23,502 nucleotides of DNA from CAYGKP01 sp964350605 (lineage in GTDB: Bacteria; Bacteroidota; Bacteroidia; Cytophagales; JAAEPT01): contig CAYGKP010000013.1 of the NCBI GenBank assembly GCA_964350605.1, forward strand, positions 1 to 23,502, written 5' to 3'. A program made the translations under genes and the position numbers. Of the stretch, positions 1 through 8,393 are shown in pieces. The notes beneath the pieces were generated by a model. It made no database searches. It saw only the letters and a program-made list of their open reading frames with translations, and was not told the origin of the DNA. Positions within the stretch are counted from its first letter, which is position 1. Each line of letters opens with the position of its first letter.

Positions 1-1922
1 ATTGGCTGGGCAGCGGGCTGTCGGTGCTCGGCATTGGCTTTTGCGTGGCTGCGCTTCGGCTTCGTTGGCGGGGCTTCTTGATCGGCTTGACGATGGGCTT
101 CCTGGGGCTTGGCGCGCTTAGTCTTTGCCTCTCTGAGCAACAGCACCAGCCAAGATTCTCCCCAGTTGCGGACGGCGTTGTCGTTCAGTTCATTGAGCCG
201 CTGTGGAGCGGAAAAGCAGACGGCGGCTGGCGCGGCGCACTGGAAGGGCAGGTACTTGATGGACAGCTCCATGAAGCCTCCGGTCAACTGGTACTCTGGA
301 CCGACCAAACTCCCCTCCCCGGCGACCGGGTCTTTGTCGCCTCGCAGCCCTTCCCTGCCCCCCGAAGCGCCGAGCCCTTGGCCCCGGCGCGCGGCGACCT
401 GATGGCCCGCATTGGCCTTCACTACGAACTCTGGCTCGACAGCACGAACCACAGCTCGCTGACCCCACTTGAAAGCCTCACGCGTTGGCTGACCGTTCGG
501 AGGCAGAGGCTCCGGGATCGGCTGTACACCAGCGGACTCTCCGATTCGGATGCAGCGCTCTTGTCCGCCCTTCTGCTAGGTGATCGTTCGGCGCTCGAAC
601 AAGTGCAATGGGATCGCTTTCGGGCGGGCGGCGCAGCCCACGCCTTGGCGGTTTCGGGGCTTCATGTCGGGATTGTTTATGCCTTGTTTCTGGCATTGTT
701 CGGCGGGGCGCGACGCAAAGGATTACGGGGGCTGGTCTTGCCGCTTTTGGGGCTGTGGGCTTTTGCCTTGCTGGCGGGCGCGGCACCCTCGGTCCTTCGG
801 GCCGCGACGATGTTGACGTTCTTCCACCTGGGCCTGCGGCTTCGCCGCAACAGTTCGCCCCTCAACCTGTGGGCCGCCGCCGGGCTGATTCTGCTGATCC
901 TGAGCCCCTGGGCACTGTTCCAGATTGGCTTCCAGTTTTCGTTCCTCGCCATCCTGGGCATCCTACTACTCGATCCCCTCGCTACCCGATTGTGGAATCC
1001 CAGAATCAAAGCTGTGCGCTACTTCTGGCGGCTGCTGGTGGCGGGCTTTTCCGCTTCGCTGTTCATCCTGCCCGTGCAGGCGTATCACTTCCACACGTTT
1101 CAGCCCTACGGGCCGCTGGGCAGCCTACTGACCATCCCTTGGTTAATAAGCGTGGTGTGGGCTGGCTTGATCTTGCTGGTGCTCGCTGATACCGATGTGG
1201 GCCGCCTGCTGGCGGAATGCATTAGTGGAGTAAACCGCTTGCATGACCACTGGCTCGATGGTATCGGCAGCGTACCGGGCGCAACGGTTAATCTACCCGG
1301 CTACTCCATTGTCTCCACCTTCCTGCTGCTACTGGTCCTCCTTCTGGGCATCGCAGCGACCCTTTCGCCCTCGGTCCGGTGGCGGTGGGCCTGGGTAGCC
1401 TGCCTGGTGGCTTGCCTGGGTTTGCGCCTCCTGGATATCAACGGCTTGGGGCACGAGCGTTTGGTCGTCTACAAATCCGCGCTGCCCAACACGGTGGAAT
1501 GGCAAGAAGGCTCGAACGCCAAACCACTTGGCCTGACTGTGACCCAACGGGAGGGTTTGGTCTTGCGACGCGAACGAACTCGGTTGCACCAAGCCTTGGG
1601 CATCCGGCGAGTCTCCGGCGATGAGACAACTTGGCAGCCCCTCCCCGACGGAGCTGGTTGGGCCGCCCCCAATGGAAAGGCAACCATGGTTCGGGCACCC
1701 TTCCACGAACCGCTATCCGCTCCCCTGCCTGTTGACGTGTTGGTCCTGACACATTGGAAGGCTCCGCCAGAATTGCTTTGGTCGAACTGGCAGCCAAAGC
1801 TGCTGGTCCTCTCGTCGGAATTGCCCCCTTGGGTGCGACGCGAACAAACCGAACTGGCGGCCATTCACCACGCCGAGGTGCACGACGTGTGGATGAAAGG
1901 CACGTTTCTTTGGCAGTATTGA
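1..1922 (+). CDS. comEC: ComEC/Rec2-family DNA uptake channel (5' partial)
   Basis: Inner-membrane channel that passes single-stranded DNA into the cytoplasm during natural transformation. The reading frame is open to base 3, so 639 residues are visible; a GTG at 24 could start it, but the hydrophobic segment continues upstream of it, so the true start is probably outside the window. Residue numbers count from that GTG. Order: N-terminal membrane helices and a DUF4131-like soluble part (about 1-160), then the competence domain with LLLGDRSAL near 183 and HALAVSGLHVG at 206-216, the family signature, followed by many membrane helices to about 470. The last 160 residues are soluble. I see no HxHxDH metal motif there, so this is the form without an active metallo-beta-lactamase domain. 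A 42-base gap separates it from the next gene on the same strand. The family call is firm; whether the strain is transformable is not shown. Confidence 0.9.
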   Translation, partial: WLGSGLSVLGIGFCVAALRLRWRGFLIGLTMGFLGLGALSLCLSEQQHQPRFSPVADGVVVQFIEPLWSGKADGGWRGALEGQVLDGQLHEASGQLVLWTDQTPLPGDRVFVASQPFPAPRSAEPLAPARGDLMARIGLHYELWLDSTNHSSLTPLESLTRWLTVRRQRLRDRLYTSGLSDSDAALLSALLLGDRSALEQVQWDRFRAGGAAHALAVSGLHVGIVYALFLALFGGARRKGLRGLVLPLLGLWAFALLAGAAPSVLRAATMLTFFHLGLRLRRNSSPLNLWAAAGLILLILSPWALFQIGFQFSFLAILGILLLDPLATRLWNPRIKAVRYFWRLLVAGFSASLFILPVQAYHFHTFQPYGPLGSLLTIPWLISVVWAGLILLVLADTDVGRLLAECISGVNRLHDHWLDGIGSVPGATVNLPGYSIVSTFLLLLVLLLGIAATLSPSVRWRWAWVACLVACLGLRLLDINGLGHERLVVYKSALPNTVEWQEGSNAKPLGLTVTQREGLVLRRERTRLHQALGIRRVSGDETTWQPLPDGAGWAAPNGKATMVRAPFHEPLSAPLPVDVLVLTHWKAPPELLWSNWQPKLLVLSSELPPWVRREQTELAAIHHAEVHDVWMKGTFLWQY

Positions 1923-1964
1923 AGTAGGCGTGAGCCATTTTCGCCCCCACGTTGTTCAAACCCC

Positions 1965-2870
1965 GTGCTTCGCATTGCCTATTCGGATACCTACGTGCTC
2001 GACCTTCCCGAGGGCCATCGCTTTCCGATGGCCAAGTACGCACTGTTGATTGAACAGTTGTTGTACGAGGGGAGTATTACGAAGAAGAACCTGTTTGATC
2101 CCGGCTTGGTCGAAGCAGAAGATGTGCTGCGGGCACACACCGTCGAGTATTGGGACAAGCTGATGCGCCAATCAATCACCCCCCGCGAGGTGCGCAAGAT
2201 TGGCTTCCCCCTGAGCGAAAAACTGATTCAACGCTCGCGCTACTCATCGGCGGGAACGATACGGGCCGCCGAAGCCGCCTTAACGCATGGCGTCGCCTTC
2301 AACTCGGCGGGCGGTACCCATCATGCCTACGCCGATCATGGGGAGGCCTTCTGCTTGCTGAACGACATCGCGATTGCCAGCCATTGGCTTCTGGCAAATG
2401 GGCTGGCGCGACAGATTTTGATCGTCGATTTGGATGTCCACCAAGGGAACGGGACGGCTAAGATTCTGGCAACCGAACCCCGTGCCTTTACCCTATCGAT
2501 GCACGGCAAGGACAACTACCCCTACCTGAAAGAAAAATCGGACCGCGACATCGAACTTCCCACAGGCATTCAGGACGAGGAGTACCTCTCAATCCTCCGC
2601 CGAGAATTGCCCATGTGGATCGAGCAAGTGAAGCCGGACTTCGTGTTCTACCAAGCAGGGGTCGATATCCTGGCCACTGACCGATTGGGCCACCTGGGTC
2701 TGACCCGAGAAGGCTGCAAACAGCGCGACGAGTTCGTGCTACGTGCTTGTCAGGAGCAGCAAATTCCCGTAGCGGTCAGCATGGGCGGTGGCTATTCGAA
2801 ACGTCTGAGTGACATCGTCGAGGCCCATTGCAATACCTACCGGGCGGCGCTTCAAATATTCGATTTCTAG
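1965..2870 (+). CDS. Histone deacetylase-family zinc amidohydrolase
   Basis: Arginase/deacetylase fold protein of 301 residues, full length for bacterial members, with a GTG start. The active-site set is complete: GGTHHA at 116-121 (His119/His120, the catalytic pair), DLDVHQGNG at 155-163 giving zinc ligands Asp157 and His159, AGVD at 231-234 giving the third ligand Asp234, and GGGY at 274-277 with the transition-state Tyr277. The assignments are by alignment from memory to human HDAC8. Family members remove acetyl groups from lysine side chains, polyamines or small amides; the substrate here cannot be told from sequence, and the acetoin-utilisation name AcuC would be a guess. It has no signal peptide and should be cytoplasmic. 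It may be co-transcribed with comEC. Its stop lies 5 bases from the stop of the opposing phosphorylase gene. Confidence 0.88.
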   Translation: MLRIAYSDTYVLDLPEGHRFPMAKYALLIEQLLYEGSITKKNLFDPGLVEAEDVLRAHTVEYWDKLMRQSITPREVRKIGFPLSEKLIQRSRYSSAGTIRAAEAALTHGVAFNSAGGTHHAYADHGEAFCLLNDIAIASHWLLANGLARQILIVDLDVHQGNGTAKILATEPRAFTLSMHGKDNYPYLKEKSDRDIELPTGIQDEEYLSILRRELPMWIEQVKPDFVFYQAGVDILATDRLGHLGLTREGCKQRDEFVLRACQEQQIPVAVSMGGGYSKRLSDIVEAHCNTYRAALQIFDF

Positions 2871-2875
2871 TCCGC

Positions 2876-3694
2876 CTAAAACTGGCCCACCAGGTGGGTG
2901 ATCAAGGCGGTCATGTTGGGCTCGGCCTTTGCCGCTGCCTCCAAAATTCGGTCAATGCTCACTGGCTCAACATGGCCAGGCACACCGATGTCGGTGATGA
3001 CCGAAACGGCAAAGACGGGCAGGTTCATCTGGCGCGCCACGATCACTTCGGGTACCGTCGACATGCCCACCGCGTCGCCGCCGATGATCCGTAGAAAACG
3101 GTATTCGGCCACGGTCTCCAGGTTGGGGCCCGTCACGGCAACGTACACACCCGCCTGGGCTGCGATCTGCTTCTCCTGGCAAAACGCCAAGCCTGCCGAC
3201 ACCATCGCGGGTTCGTAGCAATGCAGCATGTCGGGGAAACGGTCCCCGAGTTCACCCAGGTTGGGGCCGCGCAGTGGGTTGTCGGGCTGCAAGTTGATGT
3301 GATCTGATAGGATCATCAGGTCGGAAATCTGATAGTCCGGGTTCAGGCTGCCCGCTGCATTGGAAACATAGAGACGTTTAACGCCCAACTGGCGCATGAC
3401 GCGCACCGGGAAGGTGATCTGTTTGGCTGAATAGCCCTCGTAATAATGGAACCGCCCCTGCATGACAACCACCTTCTTGCCCGCCAATCGGCCAAATAGT
3501 AGGCGTCCGCGATGAAACTCGACGGTAGCCAACGGAAAATTGGGAATGCCACGGTAGGGGATCTCGTGCTCTATCTCCATCTGATCGACGAGACCCGCAA
3601 GGCCCGAGCCCAGTATGATGCCCGCCTCCGGCTCGAAACCCTCGGTCCGTCCGCGAAGAAACGCGGCGGTTTCGTCGATGTCTTCGAGGGTCAA
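2876..3694 (-). CDS. Purine nucleoside phosphorylase (trimeric, PNP-I)
   Basis: Cleaves purine nucleosides with phosphate to free base and ribose-1-phosphate in purine salvage. It has 272 residues, normal for the trimeric class. Visible motifs: phosphate loop ILGSGL at 27-32, GRFHYYEGY at 80-88 (Arg81 and His83), NAAGSLN at 112-118, the stretch around SDHINL at 130-135, GPNLETVAEYR at 189-199 with base-binding Glu193, and GMSTVPEVIVA at 210-220. At the position of human Asn243 it has Asp235 (SVITDIG). The best start is a TTG at 3694; it leaves 26 residues before ILGSGL, as in relatives, and no nearby ATG fits. It is the last gene of the bioF-bioD-bioA-unknown-PNP run, with 13 bases between it and the gene before. 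The PNP call is safe; exact base preference is not. Confidence 0.9.
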   Translation of the reverse strand: MTLEDIDETAAFLRGRTEGFEPEAGIILGSGLAGLVDQMEIEHEIPYRGIPNFPLATVEFHRGRLLFGRLAGKKVVVMQGRFHYYEGYSAKQITFPVRVMRQLGVKRLYVSNAAGSLNPDYQISDLMILSDHINLQPDNPLRGPNLGELGDRFPDMLHCYEPAMVSAGLAFCQEKQIAAQAGVYVAVTGPNLETVAEYRFLRIIGGDAVGMSTVPEVIVARQMNLPVFAVSVITDIGVPGHVEPVSIDRILEAAAKAEPNMTALITHLVGQF

Positions 3695-3707
3695 GAGTGA
3701 GATGGCG

Positions 3708-5288
3708 CTAGAATCGGTAGAGGTACTGAATGGTTTTCTTGCCCGTCAAGCCCTTGCGCCCCACCACGGTGAGCAAGCTGTTCTGGTACTCGAAATCCTC
3801 ATTGAAGTTATCAAACCAAACCGTATAGCCCGTCACCAGTGCCAACTTATCGTCGTTGGGCAATTCTACATCGCGGAGCTTCTCGCCGGTGAAGTCGTCG
3901 AAGACCACCGCCTGGATCTGGTTGAGAATGCCCGCGTTGTTTGGCTTGGCATAAATAACGCGCACTTGGCCGTCGAGCGTGTTGTCGATGTTCGCCGAGA
4001 TGGTGGAGAGGCCGTCGCTGATGTCGATCTGCTGGTCTTTGATCAAGTAGTTCTCCCACATCAATTCCTCGGCGGCGTTGAAGGCGAAAAAGATCATCGT
4101 CCCGGTGCGTACGTTGCCCGTCTTGGGTGTCCAGTTGCTCTCGCGATAGACGTCGTCTGGGTTGTAGGTAAAGGTGGTCGAAACAATTTCCCGCTTCTCG
4201 ATGGCAAACAGCACCTTCTCGTAGCGATTCACCTCGAAGTAGACCAGCTCGTAGTTCATCCAGTCGTCGGCCTTTAGGCCCGCGCGCTTTTGCTGCTCGC
4301 CGATGTCGGCCGAAAGCCCCTCGGACACTTCGTGGTAGCGAATCCGCTCGATCAAGCTGGTCCCGAAGTTGAACTTCGCATAGGTGAGGCCCATCAGGCG
4401 ACCGTTCTTCTTGTTGAGGCTCGCCACGTAAACCACATCGTCGCCCAGCACTTGCATCCGCAGGTTATCACGGTAGCTACTGGTCGTCTGAATGTCGAGG
4501 AATTTATTGGCCTTGGTGGCTGGCGTGTATTGGATCACCGCGATGCGGCCACTGCGGTTGGCGTTCAGGATGAAGATGTCGCCCCGGTCAGAGACTTGGA
4601 CACCATAGTTGATGAAGTTGTTGTCAATGGGCACTTGACCTGCAGACAGTTCGGCCAGCTTGGTGTCGTAAATCTTGAAATGGACCTGAAGGATCGGCTG
4701 GCTGAAGTCGTAGTAGCGGACCAGTAACTTCTCGTGCCGGGGGCTCATTGCGATCTCGAAGCGATAGGCCAGCGGGCTGACTTCCCCTTTTCCAGAGGCT
4801 GCGGAGATGACTTCCTGGAAATGCTCTTTCACCCCGCCCTTTCCAAAGGCATCCTTCCAGGCTCCAACCTTATGGTCCATGAGAACAGCCTCACCCTGAC
4901 TCTGACCGTCCGCGATCGAGAAACGCTTGGCCTTCAAGCGCGCTTGGCTGGCCGACTCGTTGTGGTCCTCGACCAACACAACCACTTGCGTACCCCATTC
5001 GATAAGAAAGCGTGGCTCTTCGTTCTCGGTAAACGACAGCGATTGTTTCCACTTGACCTCCAAGGTCTTCGCTTGGCACATGAGTTCGTAGGTGCTCGAC
5101 CCACTCTTGCTCCCGTCCACCTTTGCCAGCGAAGCGAACAGGTCACCCGGCAACTCGACCGCCAACGTGCGTCCATCGGCCTCCAGCGGAGCGGACAACC
5201 CGAAGGCCTCGGACACCACGACTTGCTGGGCCCGCAGGAGTGCGGGTAGTCCCAGAAGGGCGAGAGCGATCAAGGCGATTCGTTTCAT
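3708..5288 (-). CDS. Secreted protein of unknown function
   Basis: I do not recognise the family. It has 526 residues. The start is the ATG at 5288, because it opens a clear signal peptide (MKRIALIALALLGLPALLRA, cleavage likely before QQ). The frame stays open upstream for 82 more codons, but those overlap bioA and look non-coding. After the signal there are no further membrane helices. The body has many short beta-prone segments alternating with polar loops (for example GDIFILNANRSGRIAVI and GDDVVYVASL), which suggests a beta-rich, possibly propeller-like periplasmic or surface domain; that is inference. I see no C-terminal T9SS sorting domain and no lipobox cysteine. It starts 19 bases after bioA and ends 13 bases before the PNP gene, so it probably shares their transcript. 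No link to biotin or purines is visible in the protein itself. Confidence 0.8.
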   Translation of the reverse strand: MKRIALIALALLGLPALLRAQQVVVSEAFGLSAPLEADGRTLAVELPGDLFASLAKVDGSKSGSSTYELMCQAKTLEVKWKQSLSFTENEEPRFLIEWGTQVVVLVEDHNESASQARLKAKRFSIADGQSQGEAVLMDHKVGAWKDAFGKGGVKEHFQEVISAASGKGEVSPLAYRFEIAMSPRHEKLLVRYYDFSQPILQVHFKIYDTKLAELSAGQVPIDNNFINYGVQVSDRGDIFILNANRSGRIAVIQYTPATKANKFLDIQTTSSYRDNLRMQVLGDDVVYVASLNKKNGRLMGLTYAKFNFGTSLIERIRYHEVSEGLSADIGEQQKRAGLKADDWMNYELVYFEVNRYEKVLFAIEKREIVSTTFTYNPDDVYRESNWTPKTGNVRTGTMIFFAFNAAEELMWENYLIKDQQIDISDGLSTISANIDNTLDGQVRVIYAKPNNAGILNQIQAVVFDDFTGEKLRDVELPNDDKLALVTGYTVWFDNFNEDFEYQNSLLTVVGRKGLTGKKTIQYLYRF

Positions 5289-5307
5289 GGAGAAAAGACT
5301 AACGATT

Positions 5308-6630
5308 TTAACCCACCAGGGCGCGTTTTGAAAGTGTTTCGAGGATGGACTGCACCGCATGGTCGACGGCTTCAAGCTGGGTTTCGGTACTACAATAAGG
5401 CGGGACAAGGTACAGCACATTCCCAAGTGGCCGGAGCAATACACCATTGTCCAAGCCTCCCTCATAAATGATCCCACGCATGGAATTGAAATACGAAGAA
5501 GCGGTCGGTTGGGTTGGTGTCGATTTATCCACATCGACTAGATTGATCGCAAGGATCGTACCCAGTCGGCGAGCTTCTTCCATCATTGGCAGGGCGGCCC
5601 AGCGTTCCAAGCGTTCAGACTGTGATTTTTCTAAGGATAAGAGGGCTTTCTGGGTTTCTGGGCGCAGCAAAATTTCCAAACTCTTTTTTGCCACCGCACA
5701 CGAAAGGGGGTTGCCCGTGAAGCTGTGCCCATGCAAAAACGCCCGCGCGGGATCGCCCGCTTCGAAGGCTTCGGCCACTCGCTCGTCGCAAACGGTCAGG
5801 CCCATGGGCAGCATGCCACCCGTAAGGCCCTTGGATAAGGCGATCAAGTTGGGCGCATGGCGCAAATGGTCGCCCGCAAAGAGCCGCCCAGTACGTCCGA
5901 AGCCAGTGAAAACTTCGTCGGCCAAACACAAGGTACCATCGGCTTGAGCGATTTCAAGTAGCTCATCGAGCACCTGGGCCGAATACATGCGCATGCCCGA
6001 GACACCTTGAATCAACGGCTCGTAAACGAAACAGGCCGCCGGCTCCTGGGCTTGCAGGGCGCGGAAGGCTGCAATGGTACGCTCCTCCCCCCCTTTCTCA
6101 GGAAAAGGCAAGAACTTGACATCAAACAGAAAGGACGAGAAGGGATCGTTAAACGGCCCCCGTTCGCCGACCGACATGGCCCCAAACGTATCGCCATGAT
6201 AGGCCCCTTCCAACGCCACAATCCGCCGACGCGGGGTCCCTTGATTGGCCCAATACTGAACGGCCATCTTGAGGCCCACTTCCACGGCTGTGCTGCCATT
6301 GTCGCTGAAGAAGGCCTTCTCCATCTGCCCGGGCAATAGCGGCAACAGCGCCTCGACCAATTCCAAAGCCGGCCGGTGAGTGAAACCTGCGAAGATCACA
6401 TGCTCCAGCTCTTTGGCCTGGTCAGCCAACGCTTGGGCCAGTTCGGGATGAGAGTGCCCGTGCAGGTTGACCCACCAGGACGAAATCGCATCGTAAATCT
6501 GGCGACCGTCGTCCAAATGCAGCCAGGCCCCTTCCGCTCGCTCCACTAGCAAGGGATGGTCCTGTGGCCCGAAGCTCGAGTAGGGGTGCCACACGCGGCG
6601 GCGGTCAAGTGCTTGCCAATCGGCAGTCAT
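5308..6630 (-). CDS. bioA: Adenosylmethionine-8-amino-7-oxononanoate aminotransferase
   Basis: PLP enzyme that moves an amino group from S-adenosylmethionine to 7-keto-8-aminopelargonate, giving 7,8-diaminopelargonate, the third step of the biotin ring pathway. It has 440 residues, close to the E. coli length. Motifs: WHPYSS at 14-19, SSWWVNLHGHSHPEL at 50-64 (the BioA hallmark), a cofactor-phosphate loop SDNGSTAVEVGLK at 109-121, YHGDTFGAMSVG at 144-155, ADEVFTGFGRTG at 237-248 (Asp238 for the pyridine nitrogen), and the Schiff-base Lys267 in LSKGLTGG. The start is the ATG at 6630, overlapping the bioD stop as ATGA; this fits the family N-terminus, whereas an in-frame upstream start at 6699 would add 23 unrelated residues. 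The ATGA overlap suggests translational coupling to bioD. Confidence 0.96.
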   Translation of the reverse strand: MTADWQALDRRRVWHPYSSFGPQDHPLLVERAEGAWLHLDDGRQIYDAISSWWVNLHGHSHPELAQALADQAKELEHVIFAGFTHRPALELVEALLPLLPGQMEKAFFSDNGSTAVEVGLKMAVQYWANQGTPRRRIVALEGAYHGDTFGAMSVGERGPFNDPFSSFLFDVKFLPFPEKGGEERTIAAFRALQAQEPAACFVYEPLIQGVSGMRMYSAQVLDELLEIAQADGTLCLADEVFTGFGRTGRLFAGDHLRHAPNLIALSKGLTGGMLPMGLTVCDERVAEAFEAGDPARAFLHGHSFTGNPLSCAVAKKSLEILLRPETQKALLSLEKSQSERLERWAALPMMEEARRLGTILAINLVDVDKSTPTQPTASSYFNSMRGIIYEGGLDNGVLLRPLGNVLYLVPPYCSTETQLEAVDHAVQSILETLSKRALVG

Positions 6631-7232
6631 TCGGTCAGGTTCGCTCGAAGTTCCTCGGCGTAGTGTTCCAGGGCTGTTGGCGTCAACGTTTGCAACCACG
6701 GCAACCGAAGTAGCACAGAAGCCTTCGTTTTGGCAAGAATTACCGCCTCACTTTGCGGAGTCGGTGGCCCATTGAACACCAGACCCGCCAGCGGCACACC
6801 CCGGCGTTCGAGTTCCGAAAGCGTCAACAAGGTGTGGTTGATGCATCCCAGGTAATGGCGCACCACCAACACCGCGCGCCCCGGCCGCTGGGCAAACAGA
6901 TCGGCCATCGTTTCCGTTTCATTCAGCGGCACGAGCAGGCCGCCTGCCCCTTCGACCACCAGATTTTGACTCTTGGGCCAAGTCAACTCACTTAACGAAA
7001 TGCGCCGCCCTTCATTCTCCGCGGCGGCATGGGGCGACAAGGGGTCGCGCAGCCACAAGCCCTCAGGGAGGATGTTGACTTGTCCGGACGTAAGGCGTTC
7101 TACGGTTTGGCTGTCTCGGTCGGAGCCCGTTTGAATGGGCTTCCAGTAGTCCGACCCGAGCGCGCGGGCGAGGATCGCGCTGACCACGGTTTTGCCGCAG
7201 TCGGTCCCAATGGCCGTGACGTAGTGAATCAT
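6627..7232 (-). CDS. bioD: Dethiobiotin synthetase
   Basis: ATP-dependent carboxylase that closes the ureido ring: 7,8-diaminopelargonate plus CO2 to dethiobiotin. It has 201 residues. The N-terminal P-loop reads AIGTDCGKT at 7-15 with Lys14; most relatives I recall have Gly at the first position and Val in place of Cys12, so it is a slightly divergent loop with the key residues intact. KPIQTG at 31-36 and VEGAGGLLVPLN at 93-104 are the other family signatures. The start is the ATG at 7232, which overlaps the bioF stop as ATGA; a longer in-frame version starting at 7319 would lie inside bioF and adds an arginine-rich, non-family sequence. Middle gene of the bioF-bioD-bioA block, overlapping both neighbours by four bases. 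Confidence 0.95.
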   Translation of the reverse strand: MIHYVTAIGTDCGKTVVSAILARALGSDYWKPIQTGSDRDSQTVERLTSGQVNILPEGLWLRDPLSPHAAAENEGRRISLSELTWPKSQNLVVEGAGGLLVPLNETETMADLFAQRPGRAVLVVRHYLGCINHTLLTLSELERRGVPLAGLVFNGPPTPQSEAVILAKTKASVLLRLPWLQTLTPTALEHYAEELRANLTE

Positions 7233-8362
7233 GATGCGACCCCTTGGGGCACGCCCAATCGTTTCCAGGCGGCGACCAGGCCGTCGATCTGTTCGTTGGT
7301 GTGGTTTGCATGTAGGCAAATGCGAATGCGTTCCTGACCTTCAGCCACAGTGGGGGTGCGGATGGGCCGCACGTCAAACCCTTCCGCTTGCAGCGCGGTG
7401 GCCGCTTGAACTACCTCCTGGGCACCCGGGCATTCGAACGCTTGGATGGGCCCCGCCGCCCCAGAGGCCATGCCTTGCTGGAAGCGCGCGATGCGCCCGG
7501 CCAGTTCTTGGCGTCGGTTGGGTACTTCGTCCAAGCGACGGAAGGCTTCTTCGATGAGGAGGACTTGAGCGGGGGCGGGCCCCGTACTATAGATGAACGG
7601 TCGCGCCCGATTAACAAGCCAATCAATGAGCGTCCGCGAGCCGACCACGCAGGCCCCCATCGCGCCGAGTGCCTTTCCAAAGGTGTGAACCCGGGCATAC
7701 ACCCGATCACCCAGCCCCAAGTCAATGCAAGACCCTGCCCCCGCCGGGCCATACAACCCAGTGCTGTGCGCTTCGTCAACCAGCAGAACCGCGCCCTGCC
7801 GCTCGCAGAGGTCGACCAGTTCCTTGAATGGTGCGAACGAGCCATCCATCGAATAGAGAGCTTCCACCAACACGTACTTGGTGCGCGCCTCGCTACGGCT
7901 CAATTTGTCCTCGACTTGGCTGATGTCCTGATGCGCAAACGACTGGCGTTGGGCCATGCCCAGGCGCAGGCCATCCTTCAGGCTCGCATGGCAGTGCGCA
8001 TCGAAGAACACCACATCACCCCGGTCTGGGAGTGTGGAGAGCAGCGCGAGGTTCGCCTGATAGCCCGAAGGAAATAACAACGCCGCTTCGGCTTGGAACC
8101 GCTCTGCGAGTTGCGCCTCCAGATTTTCATGCAAGAAATGATGGCCACGCAACAAGCGGCTGCCCCCCGACCCATTGCGCGTGGTGCCTTGAAGCTTGGC
8201 GAGTCGCTCCGCCACCCGGCTGGTGATTAGCGGATCGGCTGCCAACCCCAGGTAGTCGTTTGAGGTGAAATCCACCCCGCTGCCCGGCAAACGCAGCCCC
8301 CGCCTAAGGCCGTTCGCCTGTAATGCGTCGAGTTGGGCTTGCAGTCGTTTGTCGGGTGACAT
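7229..8362 (-). CDS. bioF: 8-amino-7-oxononanoate synthase
   Basis: PLP enzyme that condenses pimeloyl-ACP (or pimeloyl-CoA) with L-alanine to give 7-keto-8-aminopelargonate, the first step committed to the biotin rings. It has 377 residues, typical for the family. Motifs: SNDYLGLA at 34-41, GSGGSRLLRGHH at 64-75, FPSGYQANLALL at 97-108, the cofactor-binding VDEAHSTGLYG at 195-205 (Asp196, His199) and the Schiff-base Lys230 in TFGKALGAMG. Related alpha-oxoamine synthases (for example glycine C-acetyltransferase) share the fold, but the adjoining bioD and bioA settle the assignment. It is the first gene of the minus-strand operon. A TACCTTTG box lies four bases before the ATG. No bioC, bioG or bioH lies nearby, so the pimeloyl thioester must be made by genes elsewhere. 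Confidence 0.95.
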   Translation of the reverse strand: MSPDKRLQAQLDALQANGLRRGLRLPGSGVDFTSNDYLGLAADPLITSRVAERLAKLQGTTRNGSGGSRLLRGHHFLHENLEAQLAERFQAEAALLFPSGYQANLALLSTLPDRGDVVFFDAHCHASLKDGLRLGMAQRQSFAHQDISQVEDKLSRSEARTKYVLVEALYSMDGSFAPFKELVDLCERQGAVLLVDEAHSTGLYGPAGAGSCIDLGLGDRVYARVHTFGKALGAMGACVVGSRTLIDWLVNRARPFIYSTGPAPAQVLLIEEAFRRLDEVPNRRQELAGRIARFQQGMASGAAGPIQAFECPGAQEVVQAATALQAEGFDVRPIRTPTVAEGQERIRICLHANHTNEQIDGLVAAWKRLGVPQGVAS

Positions 8363-8366
8363 GGCT

Positions 8367-8374
8367 CAAAGGTA
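8367..8374 (-). promoter_or_regulatory. Candidate -7 promoter box of the bioF operon
   Basis: TACCTTTG read on the minus strand matches the Bacteroidota -7 consensus TAnnTTTG exactly. Only AGCC separates it from the bioF ATG, so transcription from it would give an mRNA with almost no leader. I see no good TTTG -33 element at the usual 19-21 base spacing, which lowers confidence. Confidence 0.45.
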
Positions 8375-8393
8375 CAGGCTGAAGGGGGGAAAG

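Noticed and set aside
3615..4277. Long plus-strand frames opposite PNP and the secreted protein gene (also 4290-4727 and 4734-5249)
   Set aside because: They are mirror frames of well-supported minus-strand genes, with low-complexity Val/Leu-rich products and no start context.
5289..5534. 82-codon upstream extension of the secreted protein gene
   Set aside because: It overlaps bioA in another frame, and the real start is marked by the signal peptide at 5288.
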